Shown here: one piece after another, positions 1 through 9,730 of the stretch
Position numbering within the stretch: position 1 is the stretch's first letter
How the letters are laid out: every line of letters starts with the position of its first letter
Source: Euperipatoides rowelli
Taxonomy: Eukaryota > Onychophora > Udeonychophora > Euonychophora > Peripatopsidae
Assembly (NCBI GenBank): GCA_003024985.2
Contig: PXIH01S0009725.1
DNA length: 11,739 nt
Strand: one strand, 5' to 3'
The notes under the pieces: generated by a model
Database searches by the model: none
What the model saw: only the letters and a program-made list of their open reading frames with translations
Told to the model about the DNA's origin: nothing
Translations under genes and position numbers: made by a program

Positions 1-982
1 GGGGGTAAAGCCCCCCTGGAGGTATGCCTGAAAGAAACACAAACTGAGTAAAAGAAATCCATCTTTGCAAACAGTATACAATGAAGAAAGAATATGGTTG
101 TCTAATGCAAAAATCTATATTTCCATTTTACCTAATTCTAGTGATTTGTCTTTATTACTTTAAAATTTCTTAGTCTCGTTAAAAACAACAAAAATTACTT
201 AAAATTAGTTTATTCCATGATTTTTTTTTTTAAAAGGAATCAAATGATTATTTTTCTCTTCTCACATTCAGTTAATCACATTTAAAAAAATGCATTTCAT
301 ATTGAAGGCAAATCTTTGTAATTGATATCGTTTGGAATAGTTATTTGATGAAAAGCCAGCCGACTGTGAAAATCTAGAGAGATGAGTTCAAGAAAAAAAA
401 GTTCTGAGAGCTGCCTGGCTCGCTCTTTCTTTTTTAATGCTAATTTATATTGATTTAAGATTTTTTTTTAAGAAAATTTTAAGCTGATAAAGGAAACTCA
501 TAAATATTTATAAAATGTTATGGTAACAAAACCGGATGGGGAATCTCTATATCAGGGATATTATATTGTGGGAGTTGTTTTCTATATTAGACTTTCTCAT
601 CAGTACTATTAGAATTAATAAATTATAACATTTGGCATTATTAAAAATCTAAATATAGCAGTGTTTATTTATTATTTAAACTTTTTTGATGTGTGTGAGT
701 GAGTAGAACTACCCTGCTTGTTTTTTTTTTTCTAATTTATTTATTGTAGCATTAAAAGTATTTTTGTATCAACATAATAAAATGAAGCAAGAACAACAAA
801 AGTTATATTTGTTGCATTCTAAATATAATCCTAAAGATTTATAGAATTAAGCTGTTTCTTGATTTGGGGTTACTTATTTGTTTTAAAAAATATGTAATTA
901 AAATACATATTAAAACTTTGTACACAACTATGTGTATATATTTATTTACAGTACTATAGTGTATATATACGGTATATTTTAG
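1..982. other. Upstream intron of the HINT-family gene, no coding features
   Basis: AT-rich DNA with short poly-T and poly-A runs. It presumably belongs to the intron that separates the missing first coding exon from the exon at 983. Both strands were scanned for the expected N-terminal HINT exon (a DTIF-type start and an acidic end) and it is not there. The first 15 bases form a small perfect hairpin (five G, five-base loop, five C). A TA-rich stretch at about 930-980 leads into the acceptor. Confidence 0.6.
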
Positions 983-1114
<132 letters not shown>

Positions 1115-1797
1115 TAATAATTCTAGATTGCTTAATTTACAGTATACTACGGTACTTATATTTTAATAAAAAAAATATAAACTGGAAAGAAATTAATGTT
1201 GTTAGATTTGGTAGGATTGGAAGTAGACAAAAGCATCTACCCAGGGACCAATGATTGCATTTTAGAAGTTAAAATTATTTTAATTTTATTCTCTAGGGTC
1301 TTAAATTTACATTTTTGCCAAATGAAAAATCGCATTCAGTTTATATAATTTAAACATTAAAATCAAGTTTGCTTCCCAATGTTGGTTCCATATTGATCAG
1401 TGTGAAATGACCATAATAATGGAGAATATGCCCACACTCATTTTAATTGCTACTAGTATTTTATAGCTATCACAATTCAAAACAGATGGATGATCATTTG
1501 CAAAAATAATTTTATAAATTCTGATTTAAACAAATCCACTAAGTAGAACTTCAAAAATCAGTATTTCAAGATTCAAAACTTGAATAAATATCACCAATTC
1601 ATTAGAATTTAACATTATTAGTTTTACTAATGAATAGAGGAATAAAAAGTTCATCTATTAAAAAGAATGTTAATCAAAACCGTCATCTTGATTCGTTGTA
1701 ATAGCTTATAAGTACTTAAAAAAATCAATTTGTTGGAATACATTGTATTAGAAGAATACAAAGTTTATTTATCTTAAAAAGATCAAGAAAATCCACT

Positions 1798-1869
1798 GGT
1801 CACTCAATATGGCCAATTAACTGTTAAAAAGTTGATAGGTCATGTAATTCTCAATTGATTGAGTGGACC
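1798..1869. repeat. Imperfect foldback (inverted repeat) in intron
   Basis: GGTCACTCAAT at 1798-1808 is matched in inverted orientation by attgagtggacc at 1858-1869 with a one-base bulge. The interior also partly pairs (ccaatt with caattg). The span is only 72 bp. It may be a remnant of a foldback or MITE-like element, or chance in AT-rich DNA; there is no clear target duplication. Confidence 0.35.
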
Positions 1870-1874
1870 TTATC

Positions 1875-1942
1875 AAAAAATGTCATGCTTATAATATAAA
1901 TAACAATTAATATAATATAAATAATTAAAAAATGTCATGCTT
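1875..1942 (+). repeat. Short direct repeat, 16-bp unit spaced 52 bp
   Basis: The 16-mer AAAAAATGTCATGCTT occurs perfectly at 1875-1890 and again at 1927-1942. A related TATAATATAAATAA motif is also doubled between them, at 1890 and 1911. This looks like a small local duplication with slippage in intronic DNA. Confidence 0.6.
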
Positions 1943-4349
1943 CAAACAGCTCTTATTATGCAACAATATCTACCATTTAAATAAATGTCAATCTATTGCT
2001 TAACATATCAATAACTCCCAAAATTATTTACTGACTTTGGAGACTTGAATAAAAAAAAATTGTTAAATTATGAAAAAGTTAATCAAGTTCCACATAGCAT
2101 TTGATACCCACATTAGTGCAGATATCTTATAGTGAGAGAAAAGGTGGAGTGAATAACAGTGATAGTGGATATTACCTTGAGCTCTAGGAGCTGACTGTGC
2201 AACACATAATGTACTGGTGAAGGAAGACGGAAGACCAACAATCGAAAATGCTAAAACATAACCTCTGCAATAACAGTCTCATCATCATAGTTTGTCCTTC
2301 CTCCAACATAGAATTAAATTGTGTAGCCTTTTGCACATTGATATCTCACAGGTAATGTTGGTAAACTGGAGTTCACCACTCCATTATTAAAGATGTGAAA
2401 ATTCAATGTAAGAATTATAAGAAAAGACACAAACATGATACCAATTAAAGTTCATTCCGAGAATATTTATTCTTGATTACTATAAACAATGTAAAGTGCT
2501 ACATTATTATACAATTAAATTAAATTATAAAGATATAAAAATTTTGTCATTAGTAGAGTGTTAATTAATTAGAGTATGAAACCTTAAAATTATAAAATAG
2601 TATAGTATTCAGATTGATGATAAAAATAATAGAAAATCTAACAAAGCAGTAGTGGAAAGACATAAAAAAAATACTGAATTCAATTGAATGCAATAACAAA
2701 AAAAAGACTTTATGGTAAATAGTCCTCTATGGTTACCACTATTTCATGCCCAATGTTCTAGAAATGCATCACCTCACCACCACGGCCAATTTTTCCTTTA
2801 AGCACTAAAGGTACAATGCCTAGGGCCTACAAAGGCAATTGAATACCACTCAGTTCTATAATTAGAAGTATAAAAATGATAAGAGCATCATGTCAGTCAG
2901 CATAATTCACAAAATGAAAGTGCCTATGAACACCAAAATCCAGCCAGATCATCCAACTTTTAACACTTTAATCCATGAAGAAATTTGCACCCTAGCCAGA
3001 TAAGTATACCTTCTTCATATTTCACTGCTTTATGTGCATTTAAATAATTTCATATAATATCCAAGAAAGTAGAAATAAGACAAGATTTGTTAATTAATAA
3101 ATATATAATAAATCGGTGTCAATATATAACAAAAAAATGTACAGAATTTATAAAGTTCGGTGCTAAGTAGTCTTTAAATATTTTTTTTAATGAATCTGAA
3201 TAGTAAAATTGTGTGAACAACAGATACTATAGAAAATGTTAAAAGTAATCTATATTGGTGACAACTTTGCTAAAAACTAAAAAGAATAGAGTAAAAAGCA
3301 GAACTGCGGAGTTGGTATGCCAAATCTTCCATTCCAACTTCTGTTTTAAACGTGGCTCCCTCTGTGTAATACTTATGTAATTTCAGTCGATCATAAAAAT
3401 TTATTTTCTAAATTTAAAAAAAAAAAAAAAGTAAGTACCGGGTATTAAAAGCAAAAATAATTAATTTAAAAATTATTCCAAAATTTGTTGCAGATAGTCA
3501 AAGCTACCGTACACGGAGCATTGACTTCAAGATTAAAAAAATTTGGATATTAGGATTATTGCTATACTGTTGAAGGGAATTAATGCATTTAGTGGCTTCA
3601 ATAGCTACTTAAGTTAAAATTTTAAAAGTCCATAATAATTCCTACCTTTAAAAGGAATGTGCTAACATCAAGCAATCCTCTATATTAAAAAGAAGGGTTC
3701 AAGATAGAAATCTTTGTCAATCCATGAATGCGAACCTCCGTCTCGGAGAACACACCCAATGATGTTAAACACTTTACAGCTTTGTAAATTTAAAAATTTG
3801 GTGGTATCCATTTAATTATTGTTTGTATTTATAAGAATTGGGTTACAATTGTTAACAATCAATTGACAAATTTTGGTTTAAAATTAATCATTTTTAATAT
3901 AGTAGCCTAAGGTGGTAGTAACTGATCCAGAAAAGTTTAACTGAGATTTATATGAAAAAAGTAGTAATAAAAATAGTTGGAAAATATTAATTCTTCTCTA
4001 AAACAATTTTGATGAAATTTGGTTTAAATAAATATAATGACATGACTTGCTATGTTATTGGTGAATCAATTAGCCATTTTGTTTGGAGAATTTATAACTT
4101 ACAAGTTCTTAAAATGTAATATACAATATTAGGCTATGGCAAATTTATATTCTTGGGAATACTGGTATTGCTACTATATGGAATATTTTGTTTATACCTG
4201 ACATGCATTATCTCCTTTATAAAAGAGAAAATTTGTCCTGTCTGTCTGTCTATACAAATCCACAGTTTACAAGCCAGGATCCTTAAATTTTACAGGACGT
4301 ATTAAAACACGGCCGATGCAACTAAAAAAATTTGAAAGAAAAATTAATT

Positions 4350-4379
4350 ACGGTTAATTTTTAATTAATTAAAAACCGT
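4350..4379. repeat. Imperfect hairpin inside the Helitron
   Basis: ACGGTT at 4350-4355 pairs with AACCGT at 4374-4379 around an AT-rich interior that can pair further with bulges. Its role is unknown. Confidence 0.5.
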
Positions 4380-4401
4380 TAAAATACCGGGCCATGCGAG
4401 T

Positions 4402-4493
4402 TAGTTTCTATATAAATCGACAGTTTACAAGCGTAGATCACGCCGGGTAGTTTCTATACAAATCGACAGTTTACAAGCGTAGATCACGCCGGG
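4402..4493 (+). repeat. 46-bp tandem duplication inside the Helitron
   Basis: Copies at 4402-4447 and 4448-4493 differ at one base (tatataaatc versus tatacaaatc). A third partial copy begins at 4494, and a more diverged relative (atccacagtttacaagcc) lies at about 4258-4275. The unit carries the phrase CGACAGTTTACAAGCG. Confidence 0.9.
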
Positions 4494-4573
4494 TAGTTTC
4501 TTTTACAGACGGGCGTATTAAAACACGGCCGAGGCAACTAAAAAAAATTGGAAATCTAAATTAATCCTTAAAA

Positions 4574-4592
4574 TGCCAGGCAACACCAGGCA
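4574..4592 (+). terminator. Helitron 3' hairpin
   Basis: The stem is four bp (TGCC/GGCA), one A-A mismatch, then two bp (GG/CC), closed by the loop CAACA. It lies six bases before the terminal CTAG. In characterised Helitrons this hairpin marks the end of rolling-circle transposition. Confidence 0.75.
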
Positions 4593-4815
4593 CTTCAGCT
4601 AGTATTAAATAGAATGAGTGAGATTGGTCAGATGAAATTTATCAATTTATTATAATATGACTCCATTCAAAATTAGAATTCTGTTCAATCTATTTAGTGC
4701 TTTAATTGTTCATATGAATGCTTTTGATATTTTGAAAAATGTAGGTCTATAGTATGTGAGCTATTTTCTTTGTTGTTATATTTTTGAATACTTGTTACAA
4801 TATAATTTCTTATAG

Positions 4816-4888
4816 CTTCTTGGACATTTGTTGCTTACAGCCAAGAAAGTTGCTGTTCAAGAAAAATTAACTGAAGGATTTAGAATAG
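4816..4888 (+). CDS. HINT1/HINT2: HINT-family phosphoramidase, penultimate coding exon
   Basis: The exon encodes 24 codons plus one base, starting LLGHLL and ending EGFRI, which matches the helix and following strand of HINT proteins. The acceptor is tttcttatag and the donor is gtaatg. The exon is phase 0 at its 5' side and ends with the first base of a valine codon completed in the next exon. LLGHLLL with AKK is closer to HINT2 than to human HINT1. A Helitron ends 213 bp upstream of the acceptor. Confidence 0.93.
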
Positions 4889-5018
4889 GTAATGCAAAAT
4901 TTTCCTTTGGATGAACTAATACTGTATTTTTCTAAAATTATATGAAATGTGTAAAAAAAAATTAAATACTCTTTTTCCATGATTTCTTACAATTGTTTCA
5001 ATCAATAAATGTCTATAA

Positions 5019-5165
<147 letters not shown>

Positions 5166-7690
5166 TTATGTATTTGTCAAATAGTATTCACATTACTTTA
5201 CAGTTTAAAATAAACATTATGTTAGCACTAATTATAAGAAATGACACATATTTTAAATTTTAAAAAATACATTTCTTTATTATTCAGTAAAAACATTATT
5301 TCCATCCTCAAAGCCAAGTAAAAAATTTGACTTCTGTGTAATACTTTCATACATTATAAAAAAAAATATAGATGAGATAATTCTGATTTTATTTTCCCCA
5401 TTATTTCATTTCTAGATAGAAAGATGATATTTAAAAACATAAACAATTCTCTTAACACATTATAATGACATCGATAATAAATATGCTCGACCTATAAACT
5501 TACTATGTAAATTTAAAAGAATACTCTTGATGAAAACAGTTACAGTATTTTTTTTTTAACAAAGAGGGAATTATTGTACATTTAAATAGCATATCATCTA
5601 TTAGGATAAGGTAGATTTGCTTAGTGGTTATTTGGTCAAGAATACAGTTATTAGTCTAATTAAATTTTATGTCAGTATGTGTACACCTTAGATGATACCA
5701 TTAAAATATGCTAAGAGATTTATTTTAAAAATAAGGATGATAATGCCCTTTAGGTAAATACAGTCCACAAGTTAACATCCTCTGAACCGAGTGTTTCAAA
5801 TCACAATCTCAGTTTTTACACAAAATGAAAATGTTAAGAACTTGAAAAATATCAACTTTTTTTTTTTTAAAAAAGAAAAAGATTATGTTCAGTATAACCA
5901 TTCACACAATTACAACTCATATTAAAATTGTCAGAATCATGCCATCTTTTTTAAACAAAATTGTAAATTTTTTAATTTCAACTTTCCTTAGGTAATTAAA
6001 ACCTTGAAAAAAATTTAATAGAACTACTGCATCTCAAATTTATAAATACAAAATATTCAATATGTTTATAAGATTACCAAGCTTCATTTATTTAGTTATT
6101 CTTAATTTTTTTTTTCATAATTTTAATTTACACAAGAGTGCCAAATGAGAAGAGTTGCTTGCCTTCCCAAACATTTGATTTTTTATTACAGTAGCTGAGC
6201 CGATAAATCACAAATTTCTAGATCAAAGCAGAACATATTATTCAATCCAATGTTACAATAATTAATGTAGTTTGTTTTCATCCTTTAGCACAGATAATTA
6301 GCCTATAATTGCTAACTATATTATTATAAGCATTTGTTGAATGCATATTTTGATTTAATTTTAAAGCATTATTAATGCTAGCTAGAAAATGATTTCAGAT
6401 TTTTTTTTTTTTTACAAGTTCTGTAAAATAACTATTATTATTTTAAAACTAAACAATCATTTTTCTTACAAATAAAAATTCTCAAAAATAAACTTCATAC
6501 ACTTTTAAATAATTAAAATGACTTAAAATATTACAAGTAGAGATGAGCAGATACCAATTTTTACTGATACTTAAGATATGAATACTCAACTTCCGATATG
6601 CTCGAATTGTTATATACAGTACTTAACCAAACAAATATTTCTAAAACAAGTTTTTTTTTTTAAATAATGTACTAACTCTTTCAAATAAAATTGCAAAATT
6701 ATTTATTGTTGTCATTTACACTAATACAAGAAAAAAAAAATTTAATAAACAGCACTCAAAAGAAAAATAGGCAAATAAATTAGCTGCTTTGCTTTTAGGA
6801 TAGTAAAGTAAGTCATACTTAATATTATTCATTTTTACATTGAAATCATTAAGTTAAGAATAAAACCTCAAACACTTGATTCAATTAGTTTTGCCAGATT
6901 TACAACGTCTAATAACAGGAATGTTTAATACAGCTTGATTTTTCCAACTCAAGAAAAATTTAAATCCTTAGTGAACTCAAATTTACTTCTTTAGTAGCCT
7001 AAGCTAATTAATTTGTTTTTCCTGATTTTTTTTATTTTTTTTTATAAGATTTTCAATAAATTAATATGTAGGCTTATAGTAATTCTTTATTTCCTTGAAA
7101 AAAAAATCATTTTTAATTTAAATAAATTGGTCAATTTTTTGGTCAGGTTTAATGTATCCAAATCTGTTAATATTTATCAATTGATATCAGTATCAGCTCA
7201 ACACTGCTTACAGTTTCCATATTTTTCTGAACATAAGATGACTTCTAAAACAATATCAAACTTTTGTAATGATCCTTCAAAATATGTACAAAAGCTTCAA
7301 CATAAAAAAATTAGGAACTTTTAAACTTTAAAAGCCATCATATATTCAAAATAATAATATAAAGTAAATTAAGACTTTGAAATAATAATTTTTAAGTTCT
7401 TTAATCTAATAAAAAAAAATTTATAAGTTTTCCTGCACTCTATTTTCTTTTAAATAGATTTAGAAGTGACATTTTTTTTAAATTATTATTCTTTATTATA
7501 GCATCATCTGTTCCAGATTTTCGGAATGTGAAAGCAATAAAATAGATGAAATTCATTCCTCTCTTAATTGGTAAATAATAAAACTTCAGAAACCATACTC
7601 TATTGCCACATAGCTTAAAATATTTTAAAACATAATTCAATATAATAAATTGTATTCAGTAATCGTAGTTTTGATAAAATATATAGTATT
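5166..7690. other. AT-rich 3' flank and intergenic DNA, no supported gene
   Basis: After the HINT-family stop the sequence is very AT-rich, with many homopolymer runs. A 103-codon plus-strand open frame at 7013-7324 starts in a Phe/Ile/Tyr-rich low-complexity translation of a T-rich tract. It has no recognisable domain and I do not call it a gene. Another 66-codon minus frame at 7440-7640 has the same problem. Confidence 0.6.
5209..5214 (+). terminator. Candidate polyadenylation signal of the HINT-family gene
   Basis: This is the first canonical AATAAA on the plus strand, 44 bases after the stop codon, in AT-rich sequence. The implied 3' UTR would be very short. Further AATAAA-like hexamers occur downstream, as expected by chance here, so use of this one is inferred. 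Confidence 0.45.
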
Positions 7691-7698
7691 TTATGGAT

Positions 7699-7800
7699 CA
7701 GGGCCAACTTTAGCACTGGACAACCTGAATAACTGCAGGACACTATAAAAATTGGGTGGGGGGGGGGGCAATGCAAACTGATTTTATTCACCCCTCCCTT
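7699..7800 (+). mobile_element. Decayed hAT-like transposon terminus
   Basis: CAGGGCCAACTTTAGCA at 7699-7715 resembles the CAGGGCCGGCTTTAG-type terminal repeat common among hAT-like DNA transposons. It is followed within about 60 bp by a long G run and a C-rich stretch, also typical of that group. A related sequence in inverted orientation ends at 10159. The eight bases before it (ttatggat) do not match the eight after 10159, so I do not claim one intact element. The family name rests on motif memory and needs a repeat-library search. Confidence 0.45.
7758..7768 (+). repeat. Eleven-G homopolymer run
   Basis: Eleven consecutive G, preceded by GGGT, stand out sharply in this AT-rich DNA. The tract could form a G-quadruplex and is prone to length polymorphism and sequencing error. 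It lies inside the hAT-like remnant. Confidence 0.95.
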
Positions 7801-8235
7801 TTTTTAAATTAAAATACAGTACGTTTATAAAAATTTGTTTCACCTACTCCAAATAGGCAATATCTCTATTGATATTGCACTAAATTGATGTATCAATGTA
7901 TATGCCATTAATTGGACCAATTTCTAGAAAGAGAAGTGGAGGATTATCCCACATTGGTAATTGACATTCCAATGTTATTAAAAAAAGTTGGTGGCAAGTA
8001 TAATGCTCACATAATAAAAAACAAAAATGCATTATTTTAGACGCCTTCCCCTCTAAATTATCATAAAGCCTGCTCGATTAATTTTAGCATGAGATTTCTT
8101 GTCACATTTATTCAAAGTAAAATTACATTATAAAAAATTTCAAAAATATTCTACTATCAAAAAAAAAGCAATGATAAATGAGAATATCGGTAGATTTGTA
8201 ACTGTACTGTAAATAATTAACATGGCCTTAGACCT

Positions 8236-8317
8236 GCGGGCCTAGTCGAGTGGTCAAGACGGACTGCTCGGCACTCTGGCAGCCAGGTCGGTCGCCGGTT
8301 CGAACCTGGGTTAGACA
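8236..8317 (+). mobile_element. tRNA-derived SINE head with pol III A and B boxes
   Basis: The A-box match TAGTCGAGTGG is at 8243-8253 and the B-box match GGTTCGAACCT at 8297-8307. They are 54 bp apart, as in long-variable-arm (Ser/Leu-type) tRNAs. The T-arm can pair for four bp, but the acceptor strands (gcgggcc and ttagaca) do not pair and the anticodon region is irregular. This is therefore not a functional tRNA. A GC-rich pol III promoter module in AT-rich DNA is the usual 5' part of a SINE. The body and tail downstream are not recognised, and no target-site duplication is evident. Confidence 0.7.
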
Positions 8318-8354
8318 ATGTACAAGTAATCGTTTATTCATCTGGAAAAAATAG

Positions 8355-8466
8355 TTTTGTATGCAGTTTGTATGAGGAAGAATGTATTATCTCTCTAAAT
8401 ATTTTTCATTAAAGGATCATTTCACCTTTCAAGGCAAAACATTTAAAAAAAAATTAACATTGCCTT
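8355..8466 (+). repeat. Diverged direct repeat, copy 1
   Basis: It shares a perfect 14-mer GCAGTTTGTATGAG (8363-8376), then a colinear but diverged middle (ATATTTTT, CCT, AAACAT) and an A-rich end followed by AACATTGCCTT, with the copy at 8661-8774. It starts just downstream of the SINE head and may be part of the SINE body. Confidence 0.75.
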
Positions 8467-8660
8467 GTGTAGTAGTGGTAATTGTGGGGAGCAAACACAA
8501 TCACCCAAGACATGTACTGAGGGTGAAGTTTGCATCCCTCGGGTCCAGCCCAAATCCTGGATCGTTTCTTTCTGGAAGGATCCAGGACTAGGGTGCTATT
8601 TGCTCTAGTCTATACTAGTTAACTTTTACTGACCCCAAAAACTCATGGGAACAGGACAAA
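8467..8660 (+). other. GC-richer hairpin-rich module between the direct repeats
   Basis: This 194-bp stretch is less AT-rich than its surroundings and can fold strongly. GCAAAC (8491-8496) plus TCACCC (8501-8506) pair with GGGTGA (8521-8526) plus GTTTGC (8528-8533). TCCTGGATC (8555-8563) pairs perfectly with GATCCAGGA (8579-8587). It has no convincing coding frame; the 69-codon frame at 8382-8591 crosses repeats and looks fortuitous. It may be a SINE body or the inside of a small retroelement. Confidence 0.5.
8555..8587 (+). repeat. Perfect 9-bp stem-loop
   Basis: TCCTGGATC and GATCCAGGA enclose a 15-base loop. It is the strongest single hairpin in the repeat block. Confidence 0.85.
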
Positions 8661-8774
8661 GTTGTAGCAGTTTGTATGAGCAAAAAAATGAAGATTGTAC
8701 ATATTTTTAAATAAACTTGGTAAGTTTCTCCTGTTAGGGGGAAACATATTTGAAAAAAAAAATAACACTGCCTT
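8661..8774 (+). repeat. Diverged direct repeat, copy 2
   Basis: The partner of 8355-8466, offset about 306 bp. The shared 14-mer is at 8667-8680 and the shared end AACACTGCCTT at 8764-8774. Similarity fades after the end of each unit, so this is not a simple full-length tandem duplication. Confidence 0.75.
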
Positions 8775-9124
8775 TTACTCTCTCTTCTTCTCCTAATGTT
8801 TTACAGCTTCAGTTTCATAGTTAGCATTCAAAATTTAATACAGTCAGCATCATGTGGGCCTTCCAAACAGATTTAGAGATGAAAATTAAAGGCTTGCTTT
8901 GGTTGTTTACAAGCAGTTTATGCTTTTATCTCAGCATTGACTTCAAAATATGTTTTATTCAATAAATAGTATGTAAGAGTTAAAGCAACCCTGACAAGTC
9001 CATATTTTTAAGGGTTAAAAAAAAAACCAGGATTATTTTTTGCATAAAACATAAAATTTATATAGTCTACATGGTTTTTATGTCAGTAAAGTTTTAGATT
9101 ATAATCTTCCAAGTAAAATATAAG
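8775..9124. other. AT-rich spacer, nothing recognised
   Basis: Both strands were read. There is a moderately mixed-composition part at about 8800-8950 but no sustained open frame, RNA gene or clear repeat. Confidence 0.5.
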
Positions 9125-9249
9125 GTGCCCCTAATGATAAACGTAAAATCATTGAACTTGAAGCAGCAGCATCCGAAAAAAGGTTTAGTGATGGTAGGCG
9201 TTCGGTCAACTTTGTCGACACTCCCCCTTTTATTTTGCTACAATCTTAG
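9125..9249 (+). CDS. Possible terminal exon or gene fragment, unrecognised
   Basis: After an AG at 9123-9124 (weak, A-rich context) a frame stays open for about 41 codons to a TAG at 9247-9249. It reads like real protein: NDKRKIIELEAAASEKRF, then SDGRRSVNFVDTPPF. The segment is less AT-rich than its flanks. Candidate AATAAA signals follow at 9495-9500 and 9513-9518. I do not recognise the sequence and see no upstream exon or donor that must join it. An overlapping frame from 9125 to 9310 is also open, which weakens the case. Alternatives are a decayed gene or retrocopy fragment, or chance. Confidence 0.25.
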
Positions 9250-9494
9250 TCTTAGACTACAACAGCACAAATTAAAGTTTTGTATTTGTAATTTCATTTC
9301 GAATATATAATAAGTGAATTTTATCAATGAAAATTTGTAATTTGTTTTACTTTGAATTATTTTAAATTAGGAAACAATGTCTAAGACACAGATTATATTT
9401 TAATTATAATTTTTGTTTACATCAGTATTTGAAACTATGTGTTCATTGTATTTATAAGATTCCATTTATTTACTATTTTTTTTTTTAGATTTGA

Positions 9495-9518
9495 AATAAA
9501 AGTTTATTTTAAAATAAA
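9495..9518. terminator. Clustered polyadenylation-like hexamers on both strands
   Basis: AATAAA lies on the plus strand at 9495-9500 and 9513-9518, and on the minus strand at 9503-9508. A short hairpin (GTTACT/AGTAAC, five-base loop) follows at 9524-9540. The minus-strand copy is the first canonical AATAAA downstream of the minus-strand gene, but it lies about 1 kb past the stop, so any use is speculative. Confidence 0.25.
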
Positions 9519-9730
9519 GGGTTGTTACTTTGTTAGTAACTTGAAATATTGTAGTGGATTTATATAGTCTATATGATTGTCTGCAAAAATGGTTTGCCAG
9601 TAGTACTTTCAAATTGTGTTCTGTGCCTGTGGATTGACTGATCTTATTTTACAGGTATGCTGGTGGTTTATGTTTCCCTAGTAAAAGGCAATTTCCTTTT
9701 TTTTAATTAAATTACCATTTTCAACCAAAA

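Larger units (their letters stand above)
4291..4555 (+). repeat. Direct repeat of the Helitron sub-terminal segment
   Basis: The segment around CGTATTAAAACACGGCCGA at 4298-4316 recurs at 4514-4532. Flanking similarity runs on both sides (ttttacag before, ggcaactaaaaaaa-like after). The spacing is 216 bp. With the 46-bp tandem this shows the element grew by internal duplication. Confidence 0.85.
4211..4602 (+). mobile_element. Non-autonomous Helitron (392 bp) in HINT-family intron
   Basis: The element begins with TC (TCTCCTTTATAAAAGAGA, a near-perfect 18-nt palindrome) directly after an A at 4210. It ends with CTAG directly before a T at 4603. That is the host A/T junction and 5'-TC...CTRR-3' structure typical of Helitrons. 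A hairpin (TGCC AGG / CCA GGCA, five-base loop) at 4574-4592 lies six bases before the CTAG, the expected place for the Helitron 3' hairpin. A GTCT microsatellite sits near the 5' end and internal tandem units fill the middle. There is no Rep/helicase coding capacity, so mobilisation would need an autonomous relative. As is normal for Helitrons there is no target-site duplication and no terminal inverted repeat. It is in the same orientation as the host gene. Confidence 0.82.

Noticed and set aside
1-15. Five-G / five-C hairpin at the window start
   Set aside because: It is short, and the left context is cut off. It could be a transposon end but cannot be judged.
2100-2400. Minus-strand fragments suggesting a cysteine-containing domain (LPVRYQCAKGYT) and a plus-strand Ig-like phrase (NNSDSGYY)
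   Set aside because: Each is interrupted by stops within a few tens of codons and lies in different frames. The resemblance is too short to call.
2740-2840. Minus-strand protein-like segment (KGKIGRGGEVMHF, stop, then NIGHEIVVTIEDYL)
   Set aside because: It reads like protein on both sides of an in-frame stop, but it is only about 30 codons, bounded by stops, and I recognise no family. A decayed gene fragment is possible but unsupported.
3431-3493. gtaagt ... ttgttgcag, resembling a 63-bp mini-intron after a 15-A run
   Set aside because: There is no coding sequence on either side, so the splice-like ends are probably coincidental.
7013-7324. 103-codon plus-strand open frame
   Set aside because: The first half is Phe/Ile/Leu from T-rich DNA, there is no domain, and no splice or promoter context supports it. 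It is most likely a composition artefact, although its last ~40 codons are less extreme.
7440-7640. 66-codon minus-strand open frame
   Set aside because: The translation is Lys/Phe/Tyr/Asn-rich as expected from AT-rich DNA, with no recognisable motif.
8236-8317. Functional tRNA gene
   Set aside because: The acceptor strands do not pair and the anticodon arm is irregular, so it is called a SINE head instead.
8382-8591. 69-codon plus-strand frame
   Set aside because: It runs across the direct repeat and the folded core of the repeat block, so it is better explained by non-coding repeat sequence.
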